Assembly: GCA_947652115.1 (NCBI GenBank)
Contig: OX393570.1
Location: 16,384,974 to 16,448,973 of the forward strand
Source: Blastomussa wellsi
Lineage: Eukaryota > Cnidaria > Anthozoa > Scleractinia > Plerogyridae
DNA length: 64,000 nucleotides
Reading direction: 5' to 3'
The notes beneath the pieces are model-generated. The model searched no databases, was not told where the DNA came from, and saw nothing but the letters and a program-made list of their open reading frames with translations. Positions 45,501 through 57,500 of this stretch are shown piece after piece (the stretch's first letter is position 1; each line of letters opens with the position of its first letter). The position numbers and the translations under genes were made by a program.

Positions 45501-48500
45501 ATACTTGCAAACTGACGAAAATATCAAAATAGTCAAGATAGGAATTGTCCTCGGTAGAAAAACTCAAGATAGGTAGAAAAACTCCAGAGAAGTAGCATTG
45601 ATAATACAATTTTATTATAAACCGAAAATAGAGAGGGATGCTTATGGCCGAGAAAAAATAAACATCCATGGACAGTTTACGAAAGAGCAAAGTTAGACAA
45701 AATGGTCACCATTTCCTGCAACGTTTTCCGCGACGTACCTGCTTGAAATTTGCGTTTTTAAACTGGGAAGCCTAACACGTGAGTGGAGAAACATTCTGAC
45801 CAATTTTCATGCGGCAATGCACGATTTCCTTCGAAACGGAGTGAAGATTTTTAAATTACAGAGAAAATTGTTGAACTGAGTAAGCAAATTAAGCTTTGTC
45901 GTGCAGGCTTGTATACATCGCCTTTTTTCCTTGTGGAAATACTGTAATGTCGCTTTTTCATAGGTGTTATTTCACAAGGTTGTTTTTTTATACGTCTTTT
46001 ATAGCTAGAATTAATTAGAGATTTCGAGAACTTTTTCCGAAGCAAACGTTGATCTATTCAACGCGAGCTTTAATTATCATCCTTCAATAATTAATTTTAT
46101 GATTTTGTTCAACTCTAACAGCTGTCAGCGGCGTCAACAACGATCGACCAGAGCCATCAGAATTAAGACAAGATCGCTCCATCTTCGAGCGTATCAACAG
46201 CAATTTTCGACCTCCCGTTATTTTCTCGCAAGGTCACGTCAACACAAATGTAGGAAACGGTGTCCTTGGTAGATCTGTCGAGTCCAGTGTCGCGTCGAAC
46301 ACCAGTCGCTTAGCTGTGTCAGAAGAAGATCTGGAAGCGCCGGGTAGGTGACCTTATTTTGGCCGTACCGTTCTCGTGTCGAATTTTAGAAGAGAAAACA
46401 CCGACTGTTTGTTGCAGTTTTCGTTTCCCGTAATTCTTCGATACACAACCGCTTTTAAGGAAGTTTTTTACTTTAAAATCAACGATGTAGTTCATGTATA
46501 TAGTCATTTTGTGTTTCTCGATAAGGTTACGGAAATGTTGCATTCTGTGCGCCATCTCGCACGCGTTTTTCTAGAATATTCTTTTCCTTTCTAGAGTTTT
46601 CAAGTATTATTGTGTCAAGCTTTCTATTCGTGGTTGGAATATGTTTTGTTTTCTGTTGGAAAGACTTCATTGGCATTGTTTCCGTTTTAACGAAATGAAT
46701 AATTTGCTACGTAGCAACACGTTATCTGATATGTTGGAAATGTCAGGTTGAATATTGTTTTCACTTTCAAAGCAGTTATAGCTTCTCCTTAATATCTTGT
46801 TACGTTCCATTTGTGAATGTCCGTGGGATACAAAAATGCTCAATTTAGCAGTCTGAAATATTGTTCTGTGTGGTGGTTCATCATTTATTGGGGTATGCTC
46901 ATCAAACGTATTGTTGACGGCAAATTTACGAACCTGGCTGAGGTTTGCAAGTTTGTCAGATGAATAGAAATTTATTTTGACGAAATTTGTTTCACGGGTT
47001 ATGTCTAGGGGTGGTAGTTTCTGAGACTGAGGATGTTATTTTGCTTTTCTAGACAAGCCAAATACTAAAAACGTTTTACAATGCTTGGCAGTAACTTTAA
47101 ATGTTAAAAAGTACTTATCATTTTACAGATAAAGTGAACAGTGGCGCAGTGGCCTAATGGTTAGTGCGCTGGACTCTGGATCGGACGGTCCGGGTTCGAA
47201 TCCTGGCCGGGGCATTGCGTTGTGTTCTTGGGCAAGACACTTTACTCTCACAGTGCCTCTCTTCACCCAGGTGTACAAATGGGTACCGGCGAATTTACTG
47301 CTGGGGGGTAACCCTGCGATGGACTAGCATCCCATCCAGGGGGGAGTAGAAATACTCTCTGTCGCTTCATGCTATGAAACCGGGGATAAGCACCGGCCTG
47401 ATGGGCCACTAGGCCCGACAGCAGACTTACCTTACCTTACCTTAATATCATTTCACAAACATACATTTGTATATTCGTACGCAGTAACCGAATTGAAGAA
47501 AATCCTTTCAAAAGTTATAATATATACCGGAAAATAGGGCAGTTCACTTGGCTTCCGTTAACAAGGGCCTGGCAAATTTCACCCGCGGCTGAAATTTTAA
47601 ATTTCAAGCTCAGCGCATAAGTTAGTAGAGGGCTGAAAATCATCATGTATTCGCAAATGCGATTTTAGGAAGATTTATTCCAGCTGAAATCTCAGTGCTT
47701 TTAACCCGAATGATATTCGCCATCGAACCAAGTTCACGGTTCATTAGCAGTCGCAACAAAACGCAAGCTCACTTTGGTATCACTTTGGTAAGTTTTCTTT
47801 TTCGTAATTTATCAAACACGAGAGACAGTAATCGATGTTTCCTTTGTAGGAAAATTTGTCCTCGGTAGCTCAGTGGTTTGAGCACCTTTCATAAGATCGG
47901 GGTGTCGTGGGTTCAAATCCCGCTCGGGGCATCTAATTTTTTCCGGCATTTGTTCTGTATCAGAGTTTACTCTGATATGTCTCTCTGATGATGAACACGA
48001 GAGGCAGTGTTTCATTACATTGGCAAACACCGAGTAGACAGTTGAAAATGCGACGCCTGGGCGGAATATTCGAAACACTTTTTTGAACGTTTGATATATT
48101 ATTCTCAATGGAAACTGAAACTACGGAGAAATAAATCTTAAAGGAGCTACGTCAAAAGTAGGACACCTAAAACTAATGGTTTACAAAGAAAGAAAAACGC
48201 CAAAGAGGTGATACTAAACCAAAAAGGAACAAGGATGGTTGAGGATGGAGAAGATTGAGACGGATTACAAATGACGATTTTGAAAAATTAGGCTAAACTT
48301 TTCAAAAGGCACAAACCGTGACGTAGCTTCTTTAAAAATCGATGTTAATTAAGATTATGCTTGTATTTTGTCCATTGTCATATTTTTATTACCAGAGCCC
48401 CACCAGATAACGGCCAAGTCTCTAAATTGCCCCTGGCTTAAGGAGCTTGCTTTTACTTTCTATCCTGCCAACTTATTCACATTGTTTTCTCTTGTTTTTT

Positions 48501-51500
48501 TTAAGTCACCACAGCAGACAAGAAAAACATCTTTGAACGCGTGAGGATTAACTCATTCATCGACAGTTTAACGCAGCGACCAAGCACAAGGGAAGAAAAC
48601 AGTGGTTTTCCTTTCTCAGAAAAGCTCAGACAACTGACTAATATAAACAAAGAGAGTGAAAATAACATGTCTGCTACAGTGCGACCTTTGAGAACAGGAT
48701 ACAATGTAGGTTTTCAACAATTGGCTCCTCTGAACGCGAATTCATCAAGTGATACAATCGCAGCACGAATTGTGAACGGTCAACTTCAACCTGTAAGAAA
48801 GCAGGTTATTATTCAGACCGAGCCGCCCAAGCTGGATTCGAACCTAATATTTCCTTCCGTGAAGTCTATTAACTACGCCAATCCTGTTTCAAGTTCAGTA
48901 GGCGTTATTGATTCGTATGCTGGTCAAGTTGTTGTGCCTGGGTTTAGCAACAACGCGAATCAAGTAACAATTCAACCAGGTGCTGTGGACAGGATTAATT
49001 TTATAAGTTTAGACTCTACAAGAAAGGCAGGTGCAACCTTCAACGGCGAAAGCGCGCAAAGGAACTTAAAGGCGACACATTTGGTTGGCCCTTTTATCGG
49101 AACTGGCCCCCCTCCTCAAAATACGTACGTCGCAACGGTGAGACCTCCACGTGTGCAAGCTCCAGCGTACCCGCAGCTACAAGCCGTGACTTCACCACTC
49201 AAGAGATACTCTTCATCCAGCTTTCAGGTGGTCTTGCCAGTGCTTTCGAACCAATTAATTATGCCTTCTCCAATTTCGCTTGCTGCTTTAGGGAGGGACA
49301 AATTATCGAGTCGCAAACAGCATGACTTGATTTGCTCCGAAAGACTTACATCTTCACCCGAGTTGCAAGAGAGAGTGTTCAGGCCGGTTTCTCCTGCTAA
49401 AAGTGCAATAAATACGAGTACTTCACCGCCTTTTACTTATACACACGTTCCTTTTCAAGCACCGAGTGAGTTTCACAGCTCGCCGTCACGAGCTCGACGA
49501 TCAATTCTGTCACAGAGGAAAGAACTCGACAGAAGGGGCTCTGTGGAAGCGGAGCTCGCAGATCAGTCCTACGAGTGCGCCTTACGTGAATCGGCACATA
49601 GCCCCGATATTGAAAGGTACTTACGTTGCGAGTCGCCGGTGACGGTCCAGAGCCTACCAAACACGAAACAAAATAGATATTCGTGTGGGAGAAACTCTAC
49701 GGAATCGCTTGTCTCGCCACGTTTTGCGTGTAACGGAGATGTGGATAATAGTAGGTTTTCGACAACGCGCGGCTCGCCGCGTTTGGTGTGCGGTGTCAAT
49801 TCGGAAAATGTTGAAATTGTAACAATGGAAGAATGCGAGGAAGACACCTCTTTGGCTAAAACGCCGGAAATTAGAGATTTGGAAAATAATGGTGTAGAGG
49901 ACACTGAAAGCATGTCCAAGAAGAAGCAAAACAGTGCGATGATTCGTCGGCTCGAAGCGAGGCTTCCATCGCCCGTACGTGAACGAAGTGCGGGAGACTT
50001 GTATCGAGACCCAAGTGAATTGACACGCGAAGAAAGAGCTCTTCAGCGAGCGATGATGCAGTTCAGCGAAATGGAGATGAAGGAGAAAACTAAAGGGATA
50101 AAAAAGAAAGACTCGTTTAAAAGACGTCTTAGAAAACGGAGCAAGGTAAAGTAGCGTTATATGGAAATAAAATCTTTGTCTTTGAATTTGAAGTTAGCTG
50201 AGGACGACGCTCTTTTGGTAGTCGTCCCTGTACCACGAACGGTCAACCTGTGGTGCAGTCTAAGAGCTTTTGTGTTTGGTTTCTCGTGACTTGTGCACAT
50301 AGTTCACGTAGTTGGCCATTGTGGATCATTGATTGACACGTTTCGCCAGCTTATTTTAAAGAACATTACTTCTTTACTTGCATCTGTGTACCTGGTTTCT
50401 GGTGGTATTCATGCGTTTCTATGCGTTCCTCCAAGCAGAGCTGTAATTTCTCAATCTCCATCCTCCCATAGACCTCGTTCATTGGTGTTGATCATACAGT
50501 ATTTTATACCTCCATTTCGATAGCTTACAGTGACCACATGAGCATTGTTAAATCCTCTGTGTGCTTTGCTACATCACTTTCTCTCAAGACTTTTTCTCAG
50601 GTCTTGATAAAATTTCGCTTGTATCAACTGGCACTCCTCGATTTCGTCGCCAGATCGTAAATTTTGGTCGCCAACTTATTTTATGTACAACTTACACAAG
50701 AACACGATTTTATGCGTTACTTTGCATGCAAGAAAAGTCACAACTGAAGAGCTAAAATGGTTAGAAACAACACGAGTAACACTTAGTTATAAAGTTCAGT
50801 ACTGATATTCCCAGGTGACAAGTCTCTGTCAGTTGGTATTTCAACTCTCCTAACCGTGTTTCTTCTGGTCCTCCAGTGTAGCGATTGATGCTATTTTTGG
50901 GACTAGGGGTATTGTTTATTCTGTTGTTCTCCCAAAGGGTAGCGAGTTCTCGAAAGCAAGACTGTGAGATTACTTTGTGTTGCTCAAAAGAAATATGAAT
51001 TCTTCTTTTAGCATATCGTACTTCCACCATCTCTGTAATTTTAGTATTACGGACAGACATTTGTGTGGTATCCTGGTTTCGTTTATTGTAGAACTTGTTA
51101 ATTTAAGACGGATCCATCAGGAAGTCGAGTAATATTTATTTAAGTTGGACGAAAATCGAGTACCAGAATAATTTAAATCATATTGCGTTATTTTTTACCC
51201 TTAATAAAAGGTGAAGATGTAAGTAATTATCCGTGATAACACCGAGAATAATTTCTTATCAGAGCCCGATGTTTGGTGTTGTTAGAAAAGGTTTCTTTTG
51301 ATAAGATATTTGAAGCAGTAACACACAAGTTTGCAATAAGGTGTAAATAATTTTGGTACAACAATTTCTTATCAGAGTCTGAGAAAATGAATTTCAAAGT
51401 TCGCAAGTTATAGGCAAAATCTCACATCTCTAAAGCGATTCAGTGAAATTCAGTGGAACTTCGAAATTTGGTGTTGTTAGAAAAAAATTTCTCTTGATAA

Positions 51501-54500
51501 GATATTTGAAGCCGTAACACAAAAGCTTGCAATAAGGTGTAAATAAATTTACTTTGTCGCTCCCTTGCCAATTCATTGCTAATCAAATAGCCGACTAATC
51601 GCTAACATGGACTACTTCCGGAATATGCTTAAAAATGCCCTTAAACAAAAGCTTAGAGCAGAGTACTTTTTTCAATGAATTTGAGTGTTATAAATCACAT
51701 GGAAGAAGAAGCAAATAAGTGCAAAACATAGACAACTAACAGTCAAACAAAGAAAGTAATTTTTGGCCTGCATAGTTAATGAGAGCAGATAAAAACGAAA
51801 AAGAGCGTGGGTTAGTGCTTAGGGCAGTGGACTTTTAATCTGGAGGTCCCGGGTACAAATCCTCGTTGCCACTGAAAAAGATTTGTCTTCGGTGGTCCCG
51901 AATTCAACTCCTCCACGCTTTGCAAATAGCCAACTGGTCTGCAAGTTGAGATTTTTAAGAACTTGTTTGAGTTTCCAGTTTAGCACAGCAGTGCTAAATA
52001 CATGACACTTAAATGAAGTGATTTATTTATTTATTTTTATTTGTTAAAACTGTTCCGTTTTTCTTTTGCAATATGGAATAATTGTTAAGCTGCTGACTCG
52101 CAAAGGGAATTGGAACATATCGCAGTGTTGTGTAACAGGGACAAACAACAAGCTGGGATTTGCTTCGGCGACACGTCGCCTCGTGTGTGCTGATACGTTT
52201 TAGAGGACGTTTCACTGCAACATTCCCTTCTACATCTTCTTGTGCGTATTCAATCATGTTGCGATTTTGCCCTTGCAACATGTGTCAGTACCTTTAAGTT
52301 AGGTTTGCTTTCATCACTAAATTATCATGGCTGAAAAATAAACGATTGACCATCATTCAAACCAATATATTAAAGTTGGAGACGGACGTACTTAACGCAC
52401 GTTTCGCTTCATCAAATAACTTTTAACACTTGCAATTATACGATCAGAATGAAGTTCCCTATAAGCCTTTATAGGACCTCATTCCCTTTTTGTCATAGCG
52501 CATTACGTGAACCCATTCCAACAAAGACACCACAACGTTCTATGAACCACATAGCCACTTTGTTAGCAAATACTTTATTAAAATGTCACTTTACGTTATT
52601 ACCGTTTGCACATCGTTTTTGCTACTTGCTGTACTTGCTTTGCTGTGATGTAATTCTGTTGGGAACTTCTCCTTGAATTGTAACACTGTCGTGTACAAAG
52701 TGGATACTAATGATATATTGTGTCATTTAAAGCACGAAGGAAGTTGTTACTGTCTTCGATACGTGCTTCGTTCTTTTAAAAAACAAAAACACGCAGAACA
52801 TTCTAAGCAACGACACTTCCACACATATATGGATATCATCCTTTGTTCTTTCCCACTGGGATGGTTTCAAACTCTCGGTATATACATGTAAACCCCTGAC
52901 CAGACTATTCTCGGAGATGACAGCGCTAGAAGGTGCATATCAACTTCTAACGAGGTTTCCATATGCTACACACATCTTGCGTATGCATTAAATACAGAAG
53001 TCAATGTAAATTTTGGGTCATGTAGTAGCTCTCGCAAGGCTTCACAAGAATGGCGAGCTACCCTGCATGAAAACAATGAAACAAACAACAGAAGAACGCC
53101 TCTAGCCCTTAAAAATAGAAACTGCTACCCATAGAGGACCAGTAGAATTATAAGCTAACGAGATCTGCTACACTACTGTAAATTTCAAACAGTTGCCTTG
53201 GTGGCTTAACGTTGCTTCATGGAACATTTTGAACCTCAGTGAAACGTTGCTTTCTGTATTTTCACGCTTTTTTATTTGTTTTTCTTTTAGGAAACAGTGT
53301 TAAACGGCGCCAAGAAACTGTCAGGTAAAATAACTTTTGTCTTCATTTTATCCGTAGTTGATAGTGGTCAATTCATTTGAAAATCAAGATTTACTTGATA
53401 AGATAGTTAAAATACGACAACCATAGAGTGATTTTACTACACTCGTTTCTACACAATCAGATACTATTTGACACTAATTTCACTTTCCACGTTTGTTTAA
53501 TTTTGACTATTACGCACAAAGAGCCTGTTTATATGGAGGAGCGTTGGTAGAAGGGTTATACCCTCCATATTGAGCTACAACAGGCGAGAGAACGTTTCAT
53601 ACATTTTTTTTATAAATAGCCGCCATCGAGCCGTTTACATGAGAGAACGCGAAGTTGACTCGAGGGACAAGGTTACCCTGGATAGAGGGTCACTCGCTTT
53701 TAATACAGGGTGACCTTTGGGGGAGAGCCAACCTTTTCGCATATTCGATCATTGATTCATGCCTCAGCGTGCGTTCTTCAAGATATGAAGCACGCGTGAA
53801 GTTTGGAGAGTACGAAAGATGCGTAAGAGTTGCTCGAGGCGTAACCCTCTCACCAGCGACAACTCTCCTCTACATCAACAGGCCTGAACTGTTGGAGATC
53901 GTTTACTCTAACATTTGCAACTAATTGTTTAAAAAGTTATACTGGTGACCTCTGTTACATTAGAGCAACGAAAAAATGTTACCGACGAGCAGCACCTCAT
54001 TCTAGAATTTTACAAATAATTTGCGATGTCTTCATTTGTTCAACCCAACAATCCAACGTAGCATTTTAAAACACTGAGTACTGTTTTTCTCGATTGTCCA
54101 CAAGTTTTTTTGTGCATAAATCTCTGCTTAACATAGTACTGTTCTCTTAACAGGGGAAATTTTTCCTCAAATACTTGAACCGAACATTCGCTGTCAACTC
54201 TTCAAAGTCGTAGATTACTTCTGCTTTCAGTGTTAATTTCTTTAAAAAAATGCGTCAATGGTTGTGTTGATGGCTAAGGACATACAATAAACTCTTTTTT
54301 TTCTTGTTTCTTATTTATTTCCAGGAACCAGTGTTTGGCTGAAAAAACTTAAACGAAAAGTAAGTAAATGTGTAATAAAATGTAAAATAAGTGTCTGACG
54401 CTAACTTGGGTATAACGGCTAGGCAAGATAATCCGTTGCGAATTTGTCATCAGTAAACCAATGAAGGCCGAAATTTGTTTGGTCGGAGCGTCGTTTTCAA

Positions 54501-57500
54501 GTTCATATATTAATAAACGCTGTATTTAACGTTATGACTAAGTCATCCCCCATCCCCAACTGAAATTTTAGTATTTTCCGTGTAGATTCTCGTTAGGCAT
54601 TAACCGTTTTTCTTTTTATGCGGAAAATTCAATTAACGAAGAGAAGCTCAATATTTTGGCAATCGATAAATAAAACGCCAGGATCTTTAATTTCTGTTTG
54701 GTTTACAATTCTTATTGGTTATCGAAGTGGAAGTGATTATCGGCGTTTATAGTTCACCACTAGATTTTCTCCGATTCTGGTTGGTCTAAATTGATCACGT
54801 GACGCGATAGTGTTAGTGCATAGTGCTCGTCCGAGGAAAATACCCGGATGGATAGTGCCCGTCCTTTTAATTTTTTTGTTAACAAGCAGTCTTTCGGTAA
54901 AAAATAAAACGCTATTTGGTTTATCTGTATTTCGAGGGTTTCTTACCTGATTTTCGTGTATTCATACGTTTCGGCTTGCAGCAAAAAACTCAAGATGCTA
55001 GTTTGTGAATGTGCGCGCGGAAGAAAACTTAGTGGTGAACAATAAAGACAATAGAGTGTTTGTCTCGGAACTATCGGTCTGATAGTTGCCCCTTGGAAAT
55101 TTGATGTTCTTAAAACTAGCATATTTGCCTTCGAAGCTTCGCTTCTCGGGCAAATATTTGTTTTAAGAACATCAAATTTCCGCGGGCAACTATCAGCCGA
55201 TAGTTCCTCGACAGAAACACTCTATTGTTCAAATATTTACCTAAGAAACTGCCCCGTTGTGTCGTCTAGTAATACGTTTGTTTACTTCTCCACGTTTGCT
55301 CTTTGTTTTGACTTTTACATGTAAATATTGTGTTGCAGCGACTGTGGTTTTCTCAGAGAAGAAGCGTGACAATTAAACCTTCAGGTACTTTTATTGTGAT
55401 GTAGCTGAGATAATTAAGTAATAGTATTTCTCGGAGTATTCTTGTGTTACTGATAAAAGACAAAACTACTTTTAGTTTTTTAAAGGAGCTACGTCACGGA
55501 AACTCATCTTGAAAAAACTGGCAAGTTTTTTCAAGTTTGTCGTTTGTAATAGGTCTATATCGTTGTCATTCGAAACAATCCTTGTATAATTTCAGCATTT
55601 TATTATCCCATTGGTGTTTTTCGTCATTAGAAAACTCTTACTTTTAGATTTCCTTAAGTTTGAAAGTAAATGGGACAATGACTTCAAAAGCCGTGACACA
55701 GCTACTTTAAACAGTAACGACCCAGGATGCCACGGTTCTAAAATGACTACATTTCACTGCTTCTACAGTGCGCCTTCAACACAATCATCGTTGGGCCATA
55801 AACATATAGTCGTATTAACGGGTTGGCCGTATGTCAGTGAAATAGGTTTTGTACTAAAAAAAGAGTTTGTTTGGGCCACAATAGAGTAGTTGTCGTAATA
55901 ACGAGATAGTCGCATTAACGGGGTGGCCATACGGCGGAATCGTCTGTAGTTTCTTTTAAAAATTAATCGAAACTTTGTTTTTATTACCAAGGCTGAAGAC
56001 TATCTCGTGAATTGTGATGTGGATGGCATTATTTGTAGTTCTTCTGACACCCCCCACACCCCCCGCCATAAATGGTTATGCTTATGCTGTGCAACAACAT
56101 GCTTTCAAGGGAATTTAATTGTCTTTGTTTTATACACTCAGATTGGGAATCAGATTTATAAATTCATTCTTGATTGGGTATCATCTCTCGCATGCTCTCG
56201 TGTGAGTGCCTCGCTAAGAGAGAGCGATCGAGTATACAAGGGGAACAATTCCCCTCGCTAGCAAAATAATGGCATCTGCTACACCAGAGGACCACTAGAA
56301 CAATAGAACAAACAACAGGAACAATGCCTCTCACCCCCAAAACAATAGAAACTGCTGCACTGGAGGACCAGTAGAACAATAGAACAAACAACAGGAACAA
56401 TGCCCGAAGCCTCCAAAACAATAGCAACTGCTACACTGGAGGACCAGTAGAACAATAGAACAAACAACAGGAACAATGCCCCTAGCCCCCAAGACAATAG
56501 CAACTGCTACACTAGAGGACCAGTAGAACAATAGAACAAACAACAGGAACAATGCCCCTATCCCCCAAAACAATAGCAACTGCTACACTAGAGGACCAGT
56601 AGAACAATAGAACAAACAACAGGAACAATGCCCCTAGCCTCCAAAACAATAGCAACTGCTACACTGGAGGACCAGTAGAACAACAGAACAAACAACAGGA
56701 ACAATGCCCCTAGCCTCCAAAACAATAGCAACTGCTACACTAGGAGGACCAGTAGAACAATAGAACAAACAACATGAACAATGCCCCTAGCCTCCAAAAC
56801 AATAGCAACTGCTACACTGGAGGACCAGTAGAACAATAGAACAAACAATAGGAACAATGCCCCTAGCCCCCAAAACAATAGCAACTGCTGCACTAGGAGG
56901 ACCAGTAGAACAATAGAACAAACAACAGGAACAATACCCCTAGCCCCCAAAACAATAGCAACTGCTACACTAGGAGGACCAGTAGAACAATAGAACAAAC
57001 AACAGGAACAATGCCCCTAGCCTCCAAAACAATAGCAACTGCTACACTGGAGGACCAGTAGAACAATAGAACAAACAACAGGAACAATGCTCCTAGCCCC
57101 CAAGACAATAGCAACTGCTACGCTAGAGGACCAGCAGAACAATAGAACGAACGACAGGAACAATGCCCCTAGCCCCCAAAACAATAGCAACTGCTACACT
57201 GGAGGACCAGTAGAACAAACAACAGGAACAATGCTCCTAGCCCCCATGACAATAGCAACTGCTACACTAGAGGACCAGCAGAACAATAGAACGAACGACA
57301 GGAACAATGCCCCTAGCCCCCAAAACATGGCTTAGGCTTTTTTATTTGCTTTATGATATAGATTTTAAACACCGCAAGTGAAAAACAACAAAACACACAC
57401 GATCGATAAACTGAAGCAATTTAATTTCGCTTCTTCTACTTTCCTCTCGAACTTAGAAGCTTCCTCGACAATTTCTGCAACTTCACTCAGAATTTATCGG

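Noticed and set aside
47858..47932. Functional tRNA gene
   Set aside because: A- and B-boxes are good but the anticodon arm does not pair; treated as a SINE head.
56164..57335. Hydrophobic repeated minus-strand frames resembling membrane proteins, and plus-strand NNRTNDRNNA-type frames
   Set aside because: They follow the 76-bp minisatellite and occur in several frames at once.
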